DNA of 64,000 bases. It comes from Eulemur rufifrons. Taxonomy: Eukaryota; Chordata; Mammalia; Primates; Lemuridae. A program made the translations under genes and the position numbers. The notes beneath the pieces are model-generated. The model was not told the DNA's origin, made no database searches, and was given only the letters and a program-made list of their open reading frames with translations. Every line of letters starts with the position of its first letter. Within the stretch, counting starts at the first letter, position 1. The DNA is taken from positions 28,420,738 to 28,484,737 of the forward strand of contig NC_090996.1 of the NCBI RefSeq assembly GCF_041146395.1. The letters run 5' to 3'. Shown piece by piece: positions 13,340-24,000 of the stretch.

Positions 13340-13480
13340 ACCTGCCATGGGCAGGACGTGTTGTGTCATTTCATTTCACAATGATTCTGTAAGGTGAGTG
13401 TCCCCTCTCTATTTAATAGATGAAGAAACTGAAATTCTCAAAGGTTTAGTTACTGGTCCCAAGTTCTGAGCTGGGACTCG
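13340..13480 (-). repeat. MIR SINE fragment
   Basis: Reverse-strand MIR landmarks: 'tttaatagatgaagaaactg' and 'aaaggtttagttactggtcc'. Diverged. Confidence 0.55.
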
Positions 13481-13583
13481 GCTAAAATGTCAACCCACCC
13501 AGACCCAACCTTTCCTATCCTTTTTGTGCTTGAACTTTTTTCTCTTGGCACTCACAAACTATGCGTTTTCCTTGTTTTCTGGG

Positions 13584-13831
13584 AGGGAGGCAGCCCCCAC
13601 GCCCCACTGGTGGAAGGAAGGGGTGGGGGGCTTTCAAATGGCCTGCCAGGGTGGCCACCAGCGCCATCCTCGCGCTGACCCAGGTGTGCTGCTGTGGACG
13701 CCCACACCTGGCAGCAGACGGTGGGGAGGGGACACAGGTAGACAGTTCTTGCAAAATGGAGTCTCCCCTGCTTGGCCTGTTCTGCTCCAGCTCGTCAAAG
13801 CTGCACACTGCCTGGTCCTGAGACTCGCTCA
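13584..13831 (-). repeat. Inverted duplicate, right copy
   Basis: Reverse-complement partner of 11293-11540, separated from it by about 2.04 kb. The reading frame on this strand gives peptide blocks such as WKEGVGGFQ, TPTPGSRRWGGDTG and LQLVKAAHCLVLRLAH that are also present in the frame of the left copy. That reflects high nucleotide identity more than proven coding. Confidence 0.7.
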
Positions 13832-13849
13832 CAGGAGCCAGCCCTATGT

Positions 13850-15790
13850 CCCAGGCTGCACATAATTCTGCCGCTGAAAAATCAGCTTACCTGTCTCGTT
13901 TCTCCTCTGTCTCCCTGCGCCAGAAAGTTGGCTCCACGGGGCCAGGGGCTTTCGTCTGTCTTGGCTCTCAGTGCTGTGTCTCTCACGCCTAGAACAGTGC
14001 CTGGCACACAGTAGGCGCTTGCTGTTTGGGGCGGTCCCCAAGACCACCGTCTGGAAGGACTCACAGAACTGGGAAGGGCCACTCTAGTCACGGTTACGGT
14101 TTATTACAGGGAAAGATAAAATAAAATCTGCAAAAGGAAAAGACACGTAGGGCAGAGTCCGAGGGAAACCAGGCACGAGCTTCCAGTTCCCCTGTCCCAG
14201 TGGCCCGTGTGGGCGGCACTTGCTTCACCCCGCAACGGCGTGTGGCAACACGCACAGAGTACTGCCAGCCACGGGAGCTTGCCCGAGCCGTGGTGGCCAG
14301 GGTTTTTCTTGGCAAGTGGTCGGGGCCAGTTGCCCGCGTGGCTGGCCTTTGCCTCCGGCCCCTCTAGAGATCACGCCGCTACCGCCTGGACCAAGCAGCC
14401 ACCAGAAATCACACTGTGAGCACAGACCAGCTGGCTTGGCCCAAGTGTCTGACCTCCTTATGAGGCAGGATGTCCCCAGGGACGTTACTGCATTAGTGCT
14501 CAATGAAGGCTGGCCCTGGAGGCCTCCCTGGCTGTGGGTGGCGGGGAGAGAACCGGGCCCAGGAGGTGGTGGGCACTGGAGCTCCAGTTAAGAGCAAATG
14601 GGGAAGGGTTAGCAGGTGACTCCCCTCCCAGATGCCGACTGAGTGAGGCTGGGACTCAGAAGGCAGGGCCAGGTGGACCAGCTGCTGCTGACAGGTGTTT
14701 CACCACTGGGTGTGGCGCTGGGACACAGGGCTGGGAGGCCCCATGCTGGGTGTGTCCTTCTACTTTTTGAGCCTCAGACGGTGGCAGCCATGGAGGTGGG
14801 GGGAGCAGGCAGGCAAGTCTGGGCTCCCCTGTTGCCCTGAAATCCCGGCTGCTCCGTCGGTCCCTCAGGCTCTCGGAGCTCCGTGGAGCCCGGCTTGCGT
14901 GAGGGGTCTCTGGCGCTTCATGGCGTGTGGTCCAGGTGGCTGGAGCCTTAATCCCGGGGAGGACACCCTGAGGTAGCCTCGTGGGTGATTCAAAGGACCT
15001 GCAGTCCGGGTTCTTCTTTTGCCTGAAGGAAAACGAGTGATTCCAGGAGAGCATGGCTCACAGGAGACCTCCGAGTACCCTACACGAGAGCCATGAGAAT
15101 TTTAACTTTGTCTCCAGAATGTTCTGCTAAAAAGCACAGGGATGAGTACGTGATCTTTGATTGTGCCACTGAGTTTGTGTCTCTTTGATTTCCACTGCCC
15201 TGCTCCCGGGTATGGGTTGGTTCCCAATGGGTATCCTATTCGTTTAACAATCGCCAAATGTTTTTTGAGTACCTCCCTGTGTGTGAATACCTGCAAGATG
15301 GATTTCTCGAAGCACAATTTCCGGGACAATGAAAATGTGCCTCTTCCTGTGGCCACAGCATGAAGGTGTCTTGAGGGAGGGATACAAGAGGGACGGTGGT
15401 CTCTGCCCTGGGAAACATTATACTGCCTGTTTTCAAGAGTTTCACACACTCCAAGGGTGGAGCTCTCTGTCTTCCCCTTCCACCTGCAAAACACCCACAC
15501 ACCGTTTCCTGCTTTTCCCTGATTGCCCCGTGTCCTCGTTCTCCACTACTTCCCAATATTTCATCCAGGCTTTTTGGCTTTTTTTTTTTTTTTCTTAAAA
15601 ACAATTTATTTTTGAATAAGCATCATATACCCTAGAATAAAATCAAACGGTACCATGACCATGGACTCTCCCTCACACTTCTGGCCCTTCATCCAGTTTC
15701 TCCCCCAGAAAAAACCCTTGTTACCAGTTCTGGGGGATCATTCCAGAGAGTTCTACACATTCACAAGAAAAAAACATGGATTTTTCTCTT
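13850..15790. other. Intergenic, no gene seen
   Basis: Includes an old L2/MIR-like scrap ('agaacagtgcctggcacaca' at about 13990). Otherwise it is unclassified GC-moderate sequence. Open frames here have no supporting splice sites or homology. Confidence 0.5.
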
Positions 15791-15793
15791 CTT

Positions 15794-16101
15794 CTTTTTT
15801 TTTTTTTTTTGAAACAGAGTCTCACTCTGTTGCCCGGGCTAGAGTACCGTGGTGTCAGCCTAGTTCACAGCAACCTCAAACTCCTGGGCTCAAGCAATCC
15901 TTCTGCCTCGGCCCCCAAGTAGCTGAGACTACAGGCACGTGCCACCCTGCCTGGCTAATTATTTCTATATATTTTTAGTTGTCCAGCTAATTTCTTTCTA
16001 TTTCTTTTTAGTAGAGATGGGGTCTCACTCTTGCTCAGGCTGGTCTTGAACTCCTGAGCTCAGAGTGCTAGGATTACAGGCGTGAGCCACCGCGCCCGGC
16101 C
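15794..16101 (-). mobile_element. Lemur-type Alu SINE
   Basis: Reverse-oriented dimer from a T run to 'gtgagccaccgcgcccggcc'. The middle-region signature 'ttgtccagctaatttctttc' is the strepsirrhine form. Confidence 0.9.
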
Positions 16102-16477
16102 TCTTCTGTCTTTTAACATAAAACGGTGGCATAAAACATTCCATGCCCTGCATCTTGATTTTTTCATTTAACAATGGATCATGGAGCTGACACTTTTTCT
16201 CTTCAGCTACGCACTGCCTCATCATGAGGATGTCATTGTCCTTTGTGCAACCAGCCAGTCCTTGTACCGAAGGGTGCAGAGGTGGCTGTTACAGGCAGTG
16301 ATGTTGTGGATAATCTTGTGGCTGAATCGCTTTGTGCACGTACAAGTATAATTATAGGGTGATGCGACAGGCAGAAGGGCCCCCAAAGAGGTCACGGCCA
16401 AAAGGGACTTGGCAGATGTGATTAAGGTTACGGATCTCAGAATAGTGAGGTTACCCCAGATTATCTGGGTGGGCCCC

Positions 16478-16920
16478 GTATGGTAGACTAATAGTTCCTC
16501 GAATCCATTCACGTTCTGATCCCTGAAGCTGTGAGTGTCACCACGTGGCAAAAGGGACTTTGCAGATGGGATTATCTCAAGGACCTTGAGAAGAGGAGAT
16601 TATCATGAATTGCACGGATGGGTCCCCTGTGACCACAAAGGTCCAGAGGAGAAGATGACATGATGACCATGGAGTGGTCCCTTTAAGATAGGGGAAGGAG
16701 CCACAAGCCCATGAGTGCGGGAAGCCTCTAGAAACCGGGAAGGGAGGGAAACACATTCTGTCCTCAGAGCCTGCAGAAGGAACCAGCCCTGCCAAACACC
16801 TTGACTTTAGCCCAGTGATACCTATGTTGGACTTCTGATCTCCAGAACTCTACGAGAATAAGTTTGTGTTGATAAGTGACTGAGTTTGTGCTAACTTACT
16901 ACAGCAGCCACAGGAAATGA
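16478..16920 (+). mobile_element. Inner LTR-like element nested in its relative
   Basis: Begins near 'gtatggtagactaatagttc' and repeats the body of the outer element ('aaaagggactttgcagatgg', 'gaggagattatcatgaattg', 'gacttctgatctccagaact'). It ends 'cagccacaggaaatgaatac', after which the outer element continues. Confidence 0.55.
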
Positions 16921-17321
16921 ATACACCCAATTTGTCTCAAGACCTCTTAAAAGCAGAGAACTTTCTCTGGTCTGCTTGGAGGCAGAAAGAAGAGATAGAA
17001 GAAGATATTCAAAACGTGAGAGGGACTCAACACCTCGTTACTGGATGGGCACGTGGAAATAACGAGAAGGAACGCAGGCAGCTTCTAGGAGCACAGACCA
17101 AAGCTCACCTGGAAACCGGCACCTCAGTCCTACAACCACGAGGAACAGAATTCAGCCAGCAGCCCCGACGAGCTTGGACGAGCATTCATTCCCAGAGCCC
17201 TGCCAAGGGTTAATCTTGGCTTTGCCAGACTCTAAGCAAGGTACTCAGCTGGGCTGTACCTGGGCTTCTGACCTATGGAACTGTAACATAATAACTACAT
17301 GTTGCTTTAAACTGCTAAATT

Positions 17322-17527
17322 TATTTATTTATTTTATCATTTATTTATTTATTTTTGAGACAGAGTCTCGCTCTGGTGCCCAGGCTAGAGTGAGTGCCGT
17401 GGCGTCAGCCTAGCTCACAGCAACTTCAAACTCCTGGGCTTAAGCGATCCTCCTGCCTCAGCCTCCGAGTAGCTGGGACTACAGGAATGTGCCACCATGC
17501 CCGGCTAATTTTTTCTATATGTTTTTA
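17322..17527 (-). mobile_element. 5'-truncated lemur-type Alu with 14-bp TSD
   Basis: Reverse-oriented SINE lacking its 5' part, flanked by the perfect duplication 'taaactgctaaatt' at 17308-17321 and 17528-17541. It inserted into the outer LTR-like element. Confidence 0.9.
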
Positions 17528-17824
17528 TAAACTGCTAAATTGAGCAGCTTAAAGCAACACCTGTGTATTCTGGTAATGTGTTATGGCAGCAATAAAAAAT
17601 TAATACAGGCAAATTTCTAAAAGTGGTACGTCTTCTAGAAGTGGGTCAAAAGTAAGGGCACATTATATTTCAGCAGTTGCTGGATTTCGTCCTTAAAGGT
17701 TGAGCTAATTTCTGCCCCCATAATAGTGGATGTATGTGCTTATTTCCCTCCAGTTAGCCAAAATCCTGTTTTGTCACAATGTTTTATCTTTATCAATGGG
17801 TAGATGAACAGGAATATCACGTGG

Positions 17825-18440
17825 TAGTTTGTGAAAAATAATTGGAGCATAATTGACATAAAATGAACTGTACGTATTTGAAGTGTAGAATCTGATCAAT
17901 TGTGACGTATGTTTATACCCATGAAACTACCACCACAATCGGGACAGTGAACATTTATTATCTCCAAAGATTTCCTCCTTGGGATCCTGCTTTTCGTACC
18001 TCCCCAGGTATGGCCGCTTTGCTGTCTGTCACTATAGATTAGCTTGCATTTTCTAGAATTTTATATAAATGGGGTCATACAGAACGTATTTTTTTTCCTG
18101 GTGTTTTTCACTTAGAACTATTGTGAGGTTCATGTTGCAGTTCTTCTTTGTTGCTGAGTAGTATTCCGTTGTGTGGATGTAGCACAATTTGTCCATTCAC
18201 CTATCAGTGGGCATTTGGGTGTTTTCCAGTTTTGAGCTACTACAGTCAAAGCTGCAGTGAATATTCATGGGCCAGTCTGTGTGGTCGGTCTTGCGCTTGC
18301 TCTTCTCGGCTACGTGTCTCGGTGGAGTAGCTGGGTCACATGGTAGGAGTGTGTTTAACTTTAAAGAAACACAGTTGCTACTTTTAATTTGCATTTCTTT
18401 TATGGCTGAGGTTGAGCTTCTTAGTATGATGAAAATCTGT
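17825..18440 (+). repeat. L1M-type LINE-1 fragment
   Basis: Landmarks: 'aattgacataaaatgaactg', 'atgaaactaccaccacaatc', 'ttatataaatggggtcatac', 'gctgagtagtattccgttgt' and 'gtagctgggtcacatggtag'. Confidence 0.75.
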
Positions 18441-18487
18441 TTATGTGTCCTTTTCTGTGAACAGGGTGCTCTCATATACTTTGTCCA

Positions 18488-18787
18488 TAATTTTTTTTTT
18501 TTTGGAGACAAGGTCTTGCTCCGTGGCCCAGGCTAGAGCACCATGGCCTGATCAGAGCTCATTGTGACCCCAAATTCCTAGGCTCAAGCTATCCTTTCAC
18601 CTTAGCTTCCTGAGTAGCTGGGACTACAGGCACGTGCCACCATGCCTGGCTAATTTTTAAACATTTTTTTGTAGAGATGGAGTCTCACTGTGTTGCCCAG
18701 GCTGGTCTCAACCTCCTGGCCTCAAGCGATCCTCCCATCTCGACCTCCCATAGTGCTGGGATCACGGGCGTGAGCCTCTACGCCCAG
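18488..18787 (-). mobile_element. Older Alu (J-like) SINE
   Basis: Reverse-oriented dimer. It lacks the lemur-specific gccgtggcgtcag signature and instead has 'gtagagatggagtctcactg' and 'gtgctgggatcacgggcgtg', so it is older than most SINEs in the window. Confidence 0.8.
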
Positions 18788-18894
18788 ACTTTTTGAATAA
18801 TCTTTCTCCCCAACTACATGCAATGCTATTTTTTAATGTGATAACTCCTGTGTACTTGCTTCCTTGTTGCTCCTCCATTCTCCACTTGAACACA

Positions 18895-19020
18895 ATGTGG
18901 AGCTGGGAGACACTCACCAGTCATTTCTGACGCCTTCATTTTGCCCATGAGTAAACAAGCTCAGAGAAGTTAAGTAACTTTTCTAAGGTCACAGAGTAAT
19001 TGAACAGATAAGCAAAGAGA
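18895..19020 (-). repeat. MIR SINE fragment
   Basis: Reverse MIR landmarks: 'agctcagagaagttaagtaa' and 'ctaaggtcacagagtaatt'. Confidence 0.6.
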
Positions 19021-19309
19021 TGAGCCATCACCCCCCCACCCCCTCCCCCATGCCCCTGGCTTTTCCAACATTACTCATTATCGCCAGGGAGCAGGTTTCT
19101 CCCTGTGATCTTTATCTCAAAGATGAGAGATGCTGCTGTTGTCATTCATCGAGGCCAAAACCTTAAGTGAAATCTTCCACTCGGGCAGGAAAACGCAGTG
19201 CGCCCCCTGCTGGTTAGGTCTTCTCTCCACCGGGGTATGTCTGACCTTCACACTTGCTCTAGCTCTGCAAAATGGCACTATCTTTTGGTGGTTTAAAAAG
19301 AAAGCTCCT

Positions 19310-19760
19310 CCAGTCTGAAAAGGCTACATGCTGTGTGATTCCAACTCTATGGAATTCTGGAAAAGGCAAAACTATGGAGACGGTGAAAAGGTCCGTGGTT
19401 GCCAGGGGCTGTGGAAGGGAGGGAGAGGGGACCAGGCAGAGCACAGGGGAATTTTAGGGCAGAGAAAATGCTCTGTGTGACGTTGCCATGGTGAAGATGT
19501 GTCATCGTGCATTTGTCGAAACCCATAGAATGTGCGACGCCAAGGGTGAACCCTAATGTGGACTGCAGACTTGGGTGACCATGACGCGTCAGTGTCGGTT
19601 CCGCGACGGTAACCCGGGTAGCGCTCTGGTGGGGGATGCTGATGACGGGGTGGTTGTGCCTGCGTGGGGGCAGGAGGTATACGGGGAATCTCTGTACTTT
19701 CCTTTTATTTTGTTTGTGAACCTAAAGTTGCTCTAAAAAAACGGTCTTAAAAAATAAAAA
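19310..19760 (+). repeat. L1M 3' terminal fragment
   Basis: Contains 'tccaactctatggaattctg', 'gtggttgccaggggctgtgg', 'aagggtgaaccctaatgtgg' and the end 'aacctaaagttgctctaaaa'. A sister copy of the terminal part lies at 30.93-31.19 kb. Confidence 0.7.
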
Positions 19761-20279
19761 GCCTTCTTAACTCTGGTGACTCTGACCTTCGTGTGATGGG
19801 CCTTACCTCGTCCTCTGGCTTAATTCACGTGGACTGGAAGCTTCTTCCCCAGTCACTGGGAAACCAGGTCCCGCAAGCTCTCTGCAGGGGGAAGCGGGAC
19901 TTTCTTAGTCCTGGTGGCGGGAAGAGCAGGCGGGAAGCTGGTCTGGGGCAGGTGGCTGGTCTGGGAGGGTCTGACTTTTGCCAGTGGAGCCCTTGAGTCC
20001 CAGTGTCCCATCAGACCAGCTTCACAGGTTTTGAGCCAGGGACGGTGGAGAGAAGTGAGGCTGGAGGTGTGGGCCCCCCCACCCCTCACCCCTACCCCCT
20101 TGGCAGACTCTGGCAGACCGAGGCCGTGCAACCCGGCTAGTCATCAGCATGGCCTCGAGGGAGGGCCTGGGGTGGGTCTGGGCATCTGCATTTGTGGCCA
20201 GTACCCCTGGGATGCTGCTCTGTTGACTGGAAACCACCACATCAAAGATCACAAAATTTTTGCCCAGGTTCCTGACTTT

Positions 20280-20570
20280 TGTTTTTTTTGAGATAGAGTC
20301 TCACTCTGTCACCTGGGCTAGAGTGCGGTGGCATTGTCATAGCTCACAGCAACCTCCAACTCCTGGCCTCGAGCGATTCTTCTGCCTCAGCCTCCTGAGT
20401 AGCTGGGACTACGGGCATATGCCATTACACCCATCTAATTTTTTCTGTTTTTAGTAGAGACGGGGTCTCGCTTTTGCTCAGGCTGGTCTCGAACTCCTGA
20501 CCTCCAGTGATCCTCCTGCCTCAGCCTCCCAGAATGCTAAGATTACAGGCGTGAGCCACGGTGCCCGGCC
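20280..20570 (-). mobile_element. Lemur-type Alu SINE with 14-bp TSD
   Basis: Reverse-oriented dimer flanked by perfect 'aggttcctgacttt' at 20266-20279 and 20571-20584. Confidence 0.9.
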
Positions 20571-20750
20571 AGGTTCCTGACTTTGGACGGTGCTAGAACC
20601 CAGGCCCATGGGCAGAGACTAGCGTCTTCTGGGGGAGAAGATGGAGGAAGAAAGTGGTACCCACTGAGCAACGCTGCCAGAGTTTAAATATATATATATA
20701 CATGTATGAATGAGGTTCATACTTCATTCATATGAATGAGATTACTTTAA

Positions 20751-21997
20751 GAAATGTCCGATTTCGTTAAGTACTAAGTTTGACAGTTGATATCTCTGAC
20801 GTTTCATGTTGACACTTCTTGTTTTATTTTTATTGTGGAGGTACATTCTCAGTCTTTCAAATGCACAGTTGGGTTTGTGATTATCTTTCAAATTTTTCTT
20901 TTTAGAGCAATTTTTGTGAAACCATGGATAAGTTGAAAATTTGTGTTACTTTCAAATATGAATTCCGTCATAGAACCAATGCAGCACAGCTCGAAATATC
21001 AATGAAGTGTTTGGGAGGGATGTGGCTAATGCATAGTATGTTGATGGTTTGAGAAGTTCCATTCTGGTGATTTTAATCTTGAAAATGAGCCATGTGGGTG
21101 ACCTGAGACCAGGGTGGATAATGAGCTGAAAGCTGTAGTGGAAACGAATCCATCTCAACCTACGTGTGAATTAGCAGCAAGATTTGACGTTACTATTCCA
21201 ACAATATTGGACCATTTGAAACAAATAAGCAAGGTAAAGTAGCTGCATAGATGGATTCTGCATGAATTAAACGAGTGTCAGAAGAGAAATCATCTCGAAA
21301 CTTGCCTTTCTTTGCTGTCACAACATAAAGGCAAACCATTTCTACACCCTATTGTTACATATGATGAAAAATGGATTCTTTTTGACAATTACAGGTGTTC
21401 AGCACAATGGTTGGTTAAAGATGAAGTGCTGAATGAAACACAGTCCAAAAACGAATATTCATCATAAAAAGCTAATGGTGTCTGTTTGGTGGTCCAGCAC
21501 TGGTATTATCCACTACAGCTTCATGAAACCTGGTCAATCGATTACAGCGGATGTCGGTGGCAACCAACTGGACGAAATGGTGATGATGCTTGTGATTAAG
21601 CAGCAGAGATTGGTCAATAGACACAGGCCAGTCCTCTTGCAAGACAACACTTGACCACATGTCCCACAAACAACGCTGCTCAAACTACAGATACTGGACT
21701 TGGAAACTCTCTGTCATCCACCATATTCACCAGACCTTGCCCCAACTGACTACCACTTTTTCCAGGCTTTGGATCACTTCTTGCAAGGAAAAATATTCAG
21801 TTCTCAACAAGCTGTGGAAAACACCTTTCATAATTTCTTCACCGCTGACTCTCCAGGCTTCTTTGCTTCTGGCATAAACAAGCTACTGTTAAGATGGCAA
21901 AGCTGTGTGGACAGTTTAGGCGCATCCTTTGATTAATTGTACTGCTTCTTGTTTGAGAGATAATAAACTATACTTTTGACTAGAAATTGGACATTTC
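20751..21997 (+). mobile_element. Inactive mariner (Tc1/mariner) transposon, near full length
   Basis: The terminal inverted repeat 'gaaatgtccgatttc' at 20751 pairs with 'gaaattggacatttc' at 21983, giving the ~1.25 kb typical of mariner. Inside is a decayed DD34D transposase. TYDEKWILFDN carries the first catalytic Asp (about 21360-21390), LLQDN the second (ending about 21648) and SPDLAPTDYHFF the third (about 21735-21765). The spacing of 34 residues between the second and third Asp fits. The frame ends VDSLGASFD-stop at 21936. It is broken by at least one frameshift near 21425-21445, several stops upstream, and TGA at 21652 where family members have Arg (CGA to TGA). It is not functional. 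Confidence 0.88.
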
Positions 21998-22009
21998 ATA
22001 TTTAATGGC

Positions 22010-22150
22010 CTAAATAGCAGGACTCTGGAGCCTGATTGGGTTAAAATCCTCATGAGCTGTGTGACTCTGGGCAAGTGACTTAACCTCTCTGTGTCTTGAC
22101 TTTCTTGTCCATACCATGGGATGAAGCTAGTTCCACCTTGCAGGGTTTTT
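22010..22150 (+). repeat. MIR SINE fragment
   Basis: Landmarks: 'ctgtgtgactctgggcaagt' and 'gacttaacctctctgtgtct'. It directly follows the mariner. Confidence 0.75.
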
Positions 22151-22689
22151 TTTCCCCAGAGGGAGTTGATTGAATAATATACAAGGGAGGCTTTGCCCAA
22201 AGCCTGATACAGTTTCCTATCGTTTCCATTATTATTATTGTTACCCTTGTTATCTATTCTTTGAGGTCCCAAGGAAATTGCTCCTTCATAAGCTGCCACC
22301 AATGATTCCCTGGCACAGTAACTGTTCCCCTCTCCGAAAGAGGGCTCTCCTCTGTGTGTTGAGTCGTCTGTGTGGGCATCTCGCTTCCTCACTGAGATAG
22401 GAGCTCCTGCAGGCCGGCCCTCTGCGATGAGGTTTTTCCTCAAAGCATTTAGTGGCCACCTCAGGACTCCTCATCCCCCCCAGGCAGTGTGAGCTGAAGG
22501 CCCTTTTCGGTCTCTTGCCCTGTGCATCGGGGCTGCCGAGTCCTGCGGGGAAAATGTTTGAGCCAGGGGGAGGGGAGGTGGAATTATTGGTTTCAAAATA
22601 CGGGCCAAGCCTGAAAGCATAAATGATTGTTTCCATAAAACACGATGTGTCAACCGGTCAGCCGTGTCTTAATCTGGCTCTGAGAAAGT

Positions 22690-23115
22690 TCTATTCAAAG
22701 TCCATTTAACTGTCCGTCAACAGATAAATGGATACGCAGAATGCGCTCCGTCCGTTGGGAGCAACGTCGTTGAGCCATAAGAAGGAATGAGGTACTGATC
22801 GATGCCACCATGCGGGTGACCCTTGAGAACGTCACTCGGAGTGGAAGAGGCAGACACAAGAGGGCATTTGCTGAATGACTCTGTCTACAGGCAGCGTCCA
22901 GAATAGGCAGATTCATAAATTCAGAGAGCGGATCGGCGGTGGCCCGGGCTGGGGGCAGGGACAGTGAGGAGCGACGGCTTGCTGGGTTTGGGGTTCCCCT
23001 CTGTGGCCGTGAGAAGGTTCTGGAATTGGTGGTGGTGGTGATGCCACAAATCCCTGGAGATACTGAAAACTATCGTACGCTTTAAATGGGAGCATCGTCT
23101 GCTATATACTGTATC
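22690..23115 (+). repeat. L1M 3' end fragment
   Basis: 'tccgtcaacagataaatgga', 'tgagccataagaaggaatga', 'ggtggtggtgatgccacaaa' and a terminal 'actgtatctcattaaagtgg' mark an old L1 3' UTR. The terminal motif recurs at about 23505-23590. Confidence 0.7.
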
Positions 23116-23430
23116 TCATTAAAGTGGTTTATAAAAAGCGTGTTTATTGTGGGAAGTGGGTGCAGATGAGGGAGGGGCTCGTCCCCAAAGCCTGCGAACG
23201 GCTTACGGAGGTCACGGTCCAGGAGCTTGGCTACCTGGCGCTTAAAACCCGAAAGGTGCAGGTGGAGGTGGAGGTGCAGGTGGAGATGGGACCTGGGAGG
23301 AGACGCCGAGCAGGTGTGAGCAGACCCCCGGCCTCTCAAATCACTTTCCTCGCCCTCTCCGGGGGTCTCCACCGCTGTGCTAAGCCCTTTCCAAAGGCCC
23401 CGCCGAGTCGGCCTCCAATTTACCCTCCCT

Positions 23431-23490
23431 GAAACGTCAAACTGCAGAGAAACGTCAAACTGCAGAGAAACATCAAACGAGAACTGCAGA
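23431..23490 (+). repeat. Three-unit 18-bp tandem repeat with ACGTCA cores
   Basis: Two perfect units 'gaaacgtcaaactgcaga' (23431-23448, 23449-23466) are followed by a diverged third (23467-23490). The core 'acgtcaa' resembles a CRE half-site. It lies about 450 bp upstream of the first LLTP exon. Regulatory meaning is inference. Confidence 0.6.
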
Positions 23491-23697
23491 GTGGTGACCA
23501 TTGTACAAGGTCATGAATGCCACTGAACTGTGTACTGCAAAAGGGTTAAAATGGTCGATTTTATGTTATACATATTATACTGCAATTAAAAAAATCAAGC
23601 CGAATCGTGTTTCTTTCTGCCCTGAGATCTCTGTTTACAGGGCTGGAAGAGGCAGCTGCTTTTTTTCCTCCCAGGCTGAAAAGGGCTTTTCCTCCTC

Positions 23698-23765
23698 ATT
23701 GGTCAGAATCCCCCTCCCTCTCCCCGGGTGGGGTGCTGATAACTTTACCGGGGGCTTCTGATTGG
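23698..23765 (+). promoter_or_regulatory. Candidate promoter elements of the LLTP gene
   Basis: Two inverted CCAAT boxes (ATTGG at 23698-23702 and at 23761-23765) and a GATAA motif between them lie 150-220 bp upstream of the putative first ATG, in a pyrimidine-rich, TATA-less stretch. The arrangement fits a proximal promoter. The start of transcription is not determined, and 'ggtttctttcag' at 23869-23880 could instead be an acceptor after a 5' UTR intron. Confidence 0.4.
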
Positions 23766-23918
23766 CTGGATCTCTGCCCTGGAAGCCCCCTCCTCCCCTT
23801 CCTCTGCCCCCACCTCCACCCCCCTGGGCTGGGAGAGTGGGTTGAAGCTGAGTCCTCCTCTTTGGAAAGGTTTCTTTCAGGGCCATGCTGAGCCGCTCTG
23901 GCGCGTGGGGCTGGTGGC

Positions 23919-24000
23919 ATGGGGAGCCCTCGGGCTGGCCGGGCGGTGATGCCAGCACCCCTGGTCCTGCTCTGGGCGCTGGCTGCAGTGACTTCGGAGA
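23919..24000 (+). CDS. LLTP exon 1: signal peptide
   Basis: ATG at 23919 opens MGSPRAGRAVMPAPLVLLWA followed by LAAVTSE. It has a basic N-region and a hydrophobic core typical of a secretory signal peptide. A second in-frame ATG at 23949 would give a tighter signal (MPAPLVLLWALAAVTSE) and may be the true start. The exon ends in phase 1 at a canonical donor GTAAGT (24001). An upstream out-of-frame ATG at 23885 overlaps the exon and could reduce initiation. All LLTPs enter the secretory pathway, so a signal peptide is expected. Confidence 0.75.

Larger units (their letters stand above)
16360..17610 (+). mobile_element. Outer LTR-like element, twice interrupted
   Basis: The left part (about 16360-16477) has 'ttggcagatgtgattaaggt' and ends 'gattatctgggtgggccc'. 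The element resumes at about 16921 with 'cttaaaagcagagaactttc' and finishes near 'ttatggcagcaataaaaaat'. The inner copy at 16478-16920 and the SINE at 17322-17527 interrupt it. The family is an old mammalian LTR-type repeat that I cannot name reliably. Confidence 0.55.

Noticed and set aside
16917..17213. 98-residue open frame starting MNTPNLSQ
   Set aside because: Lies inside the outer LTR-like repeat; the sequence matches a non-coding part of that repeat type.
21433..21936. Functional transposase
   Set aside because: Frameshift near 21425-21445, TGA at 21652 and upstream stops make it a fossil.
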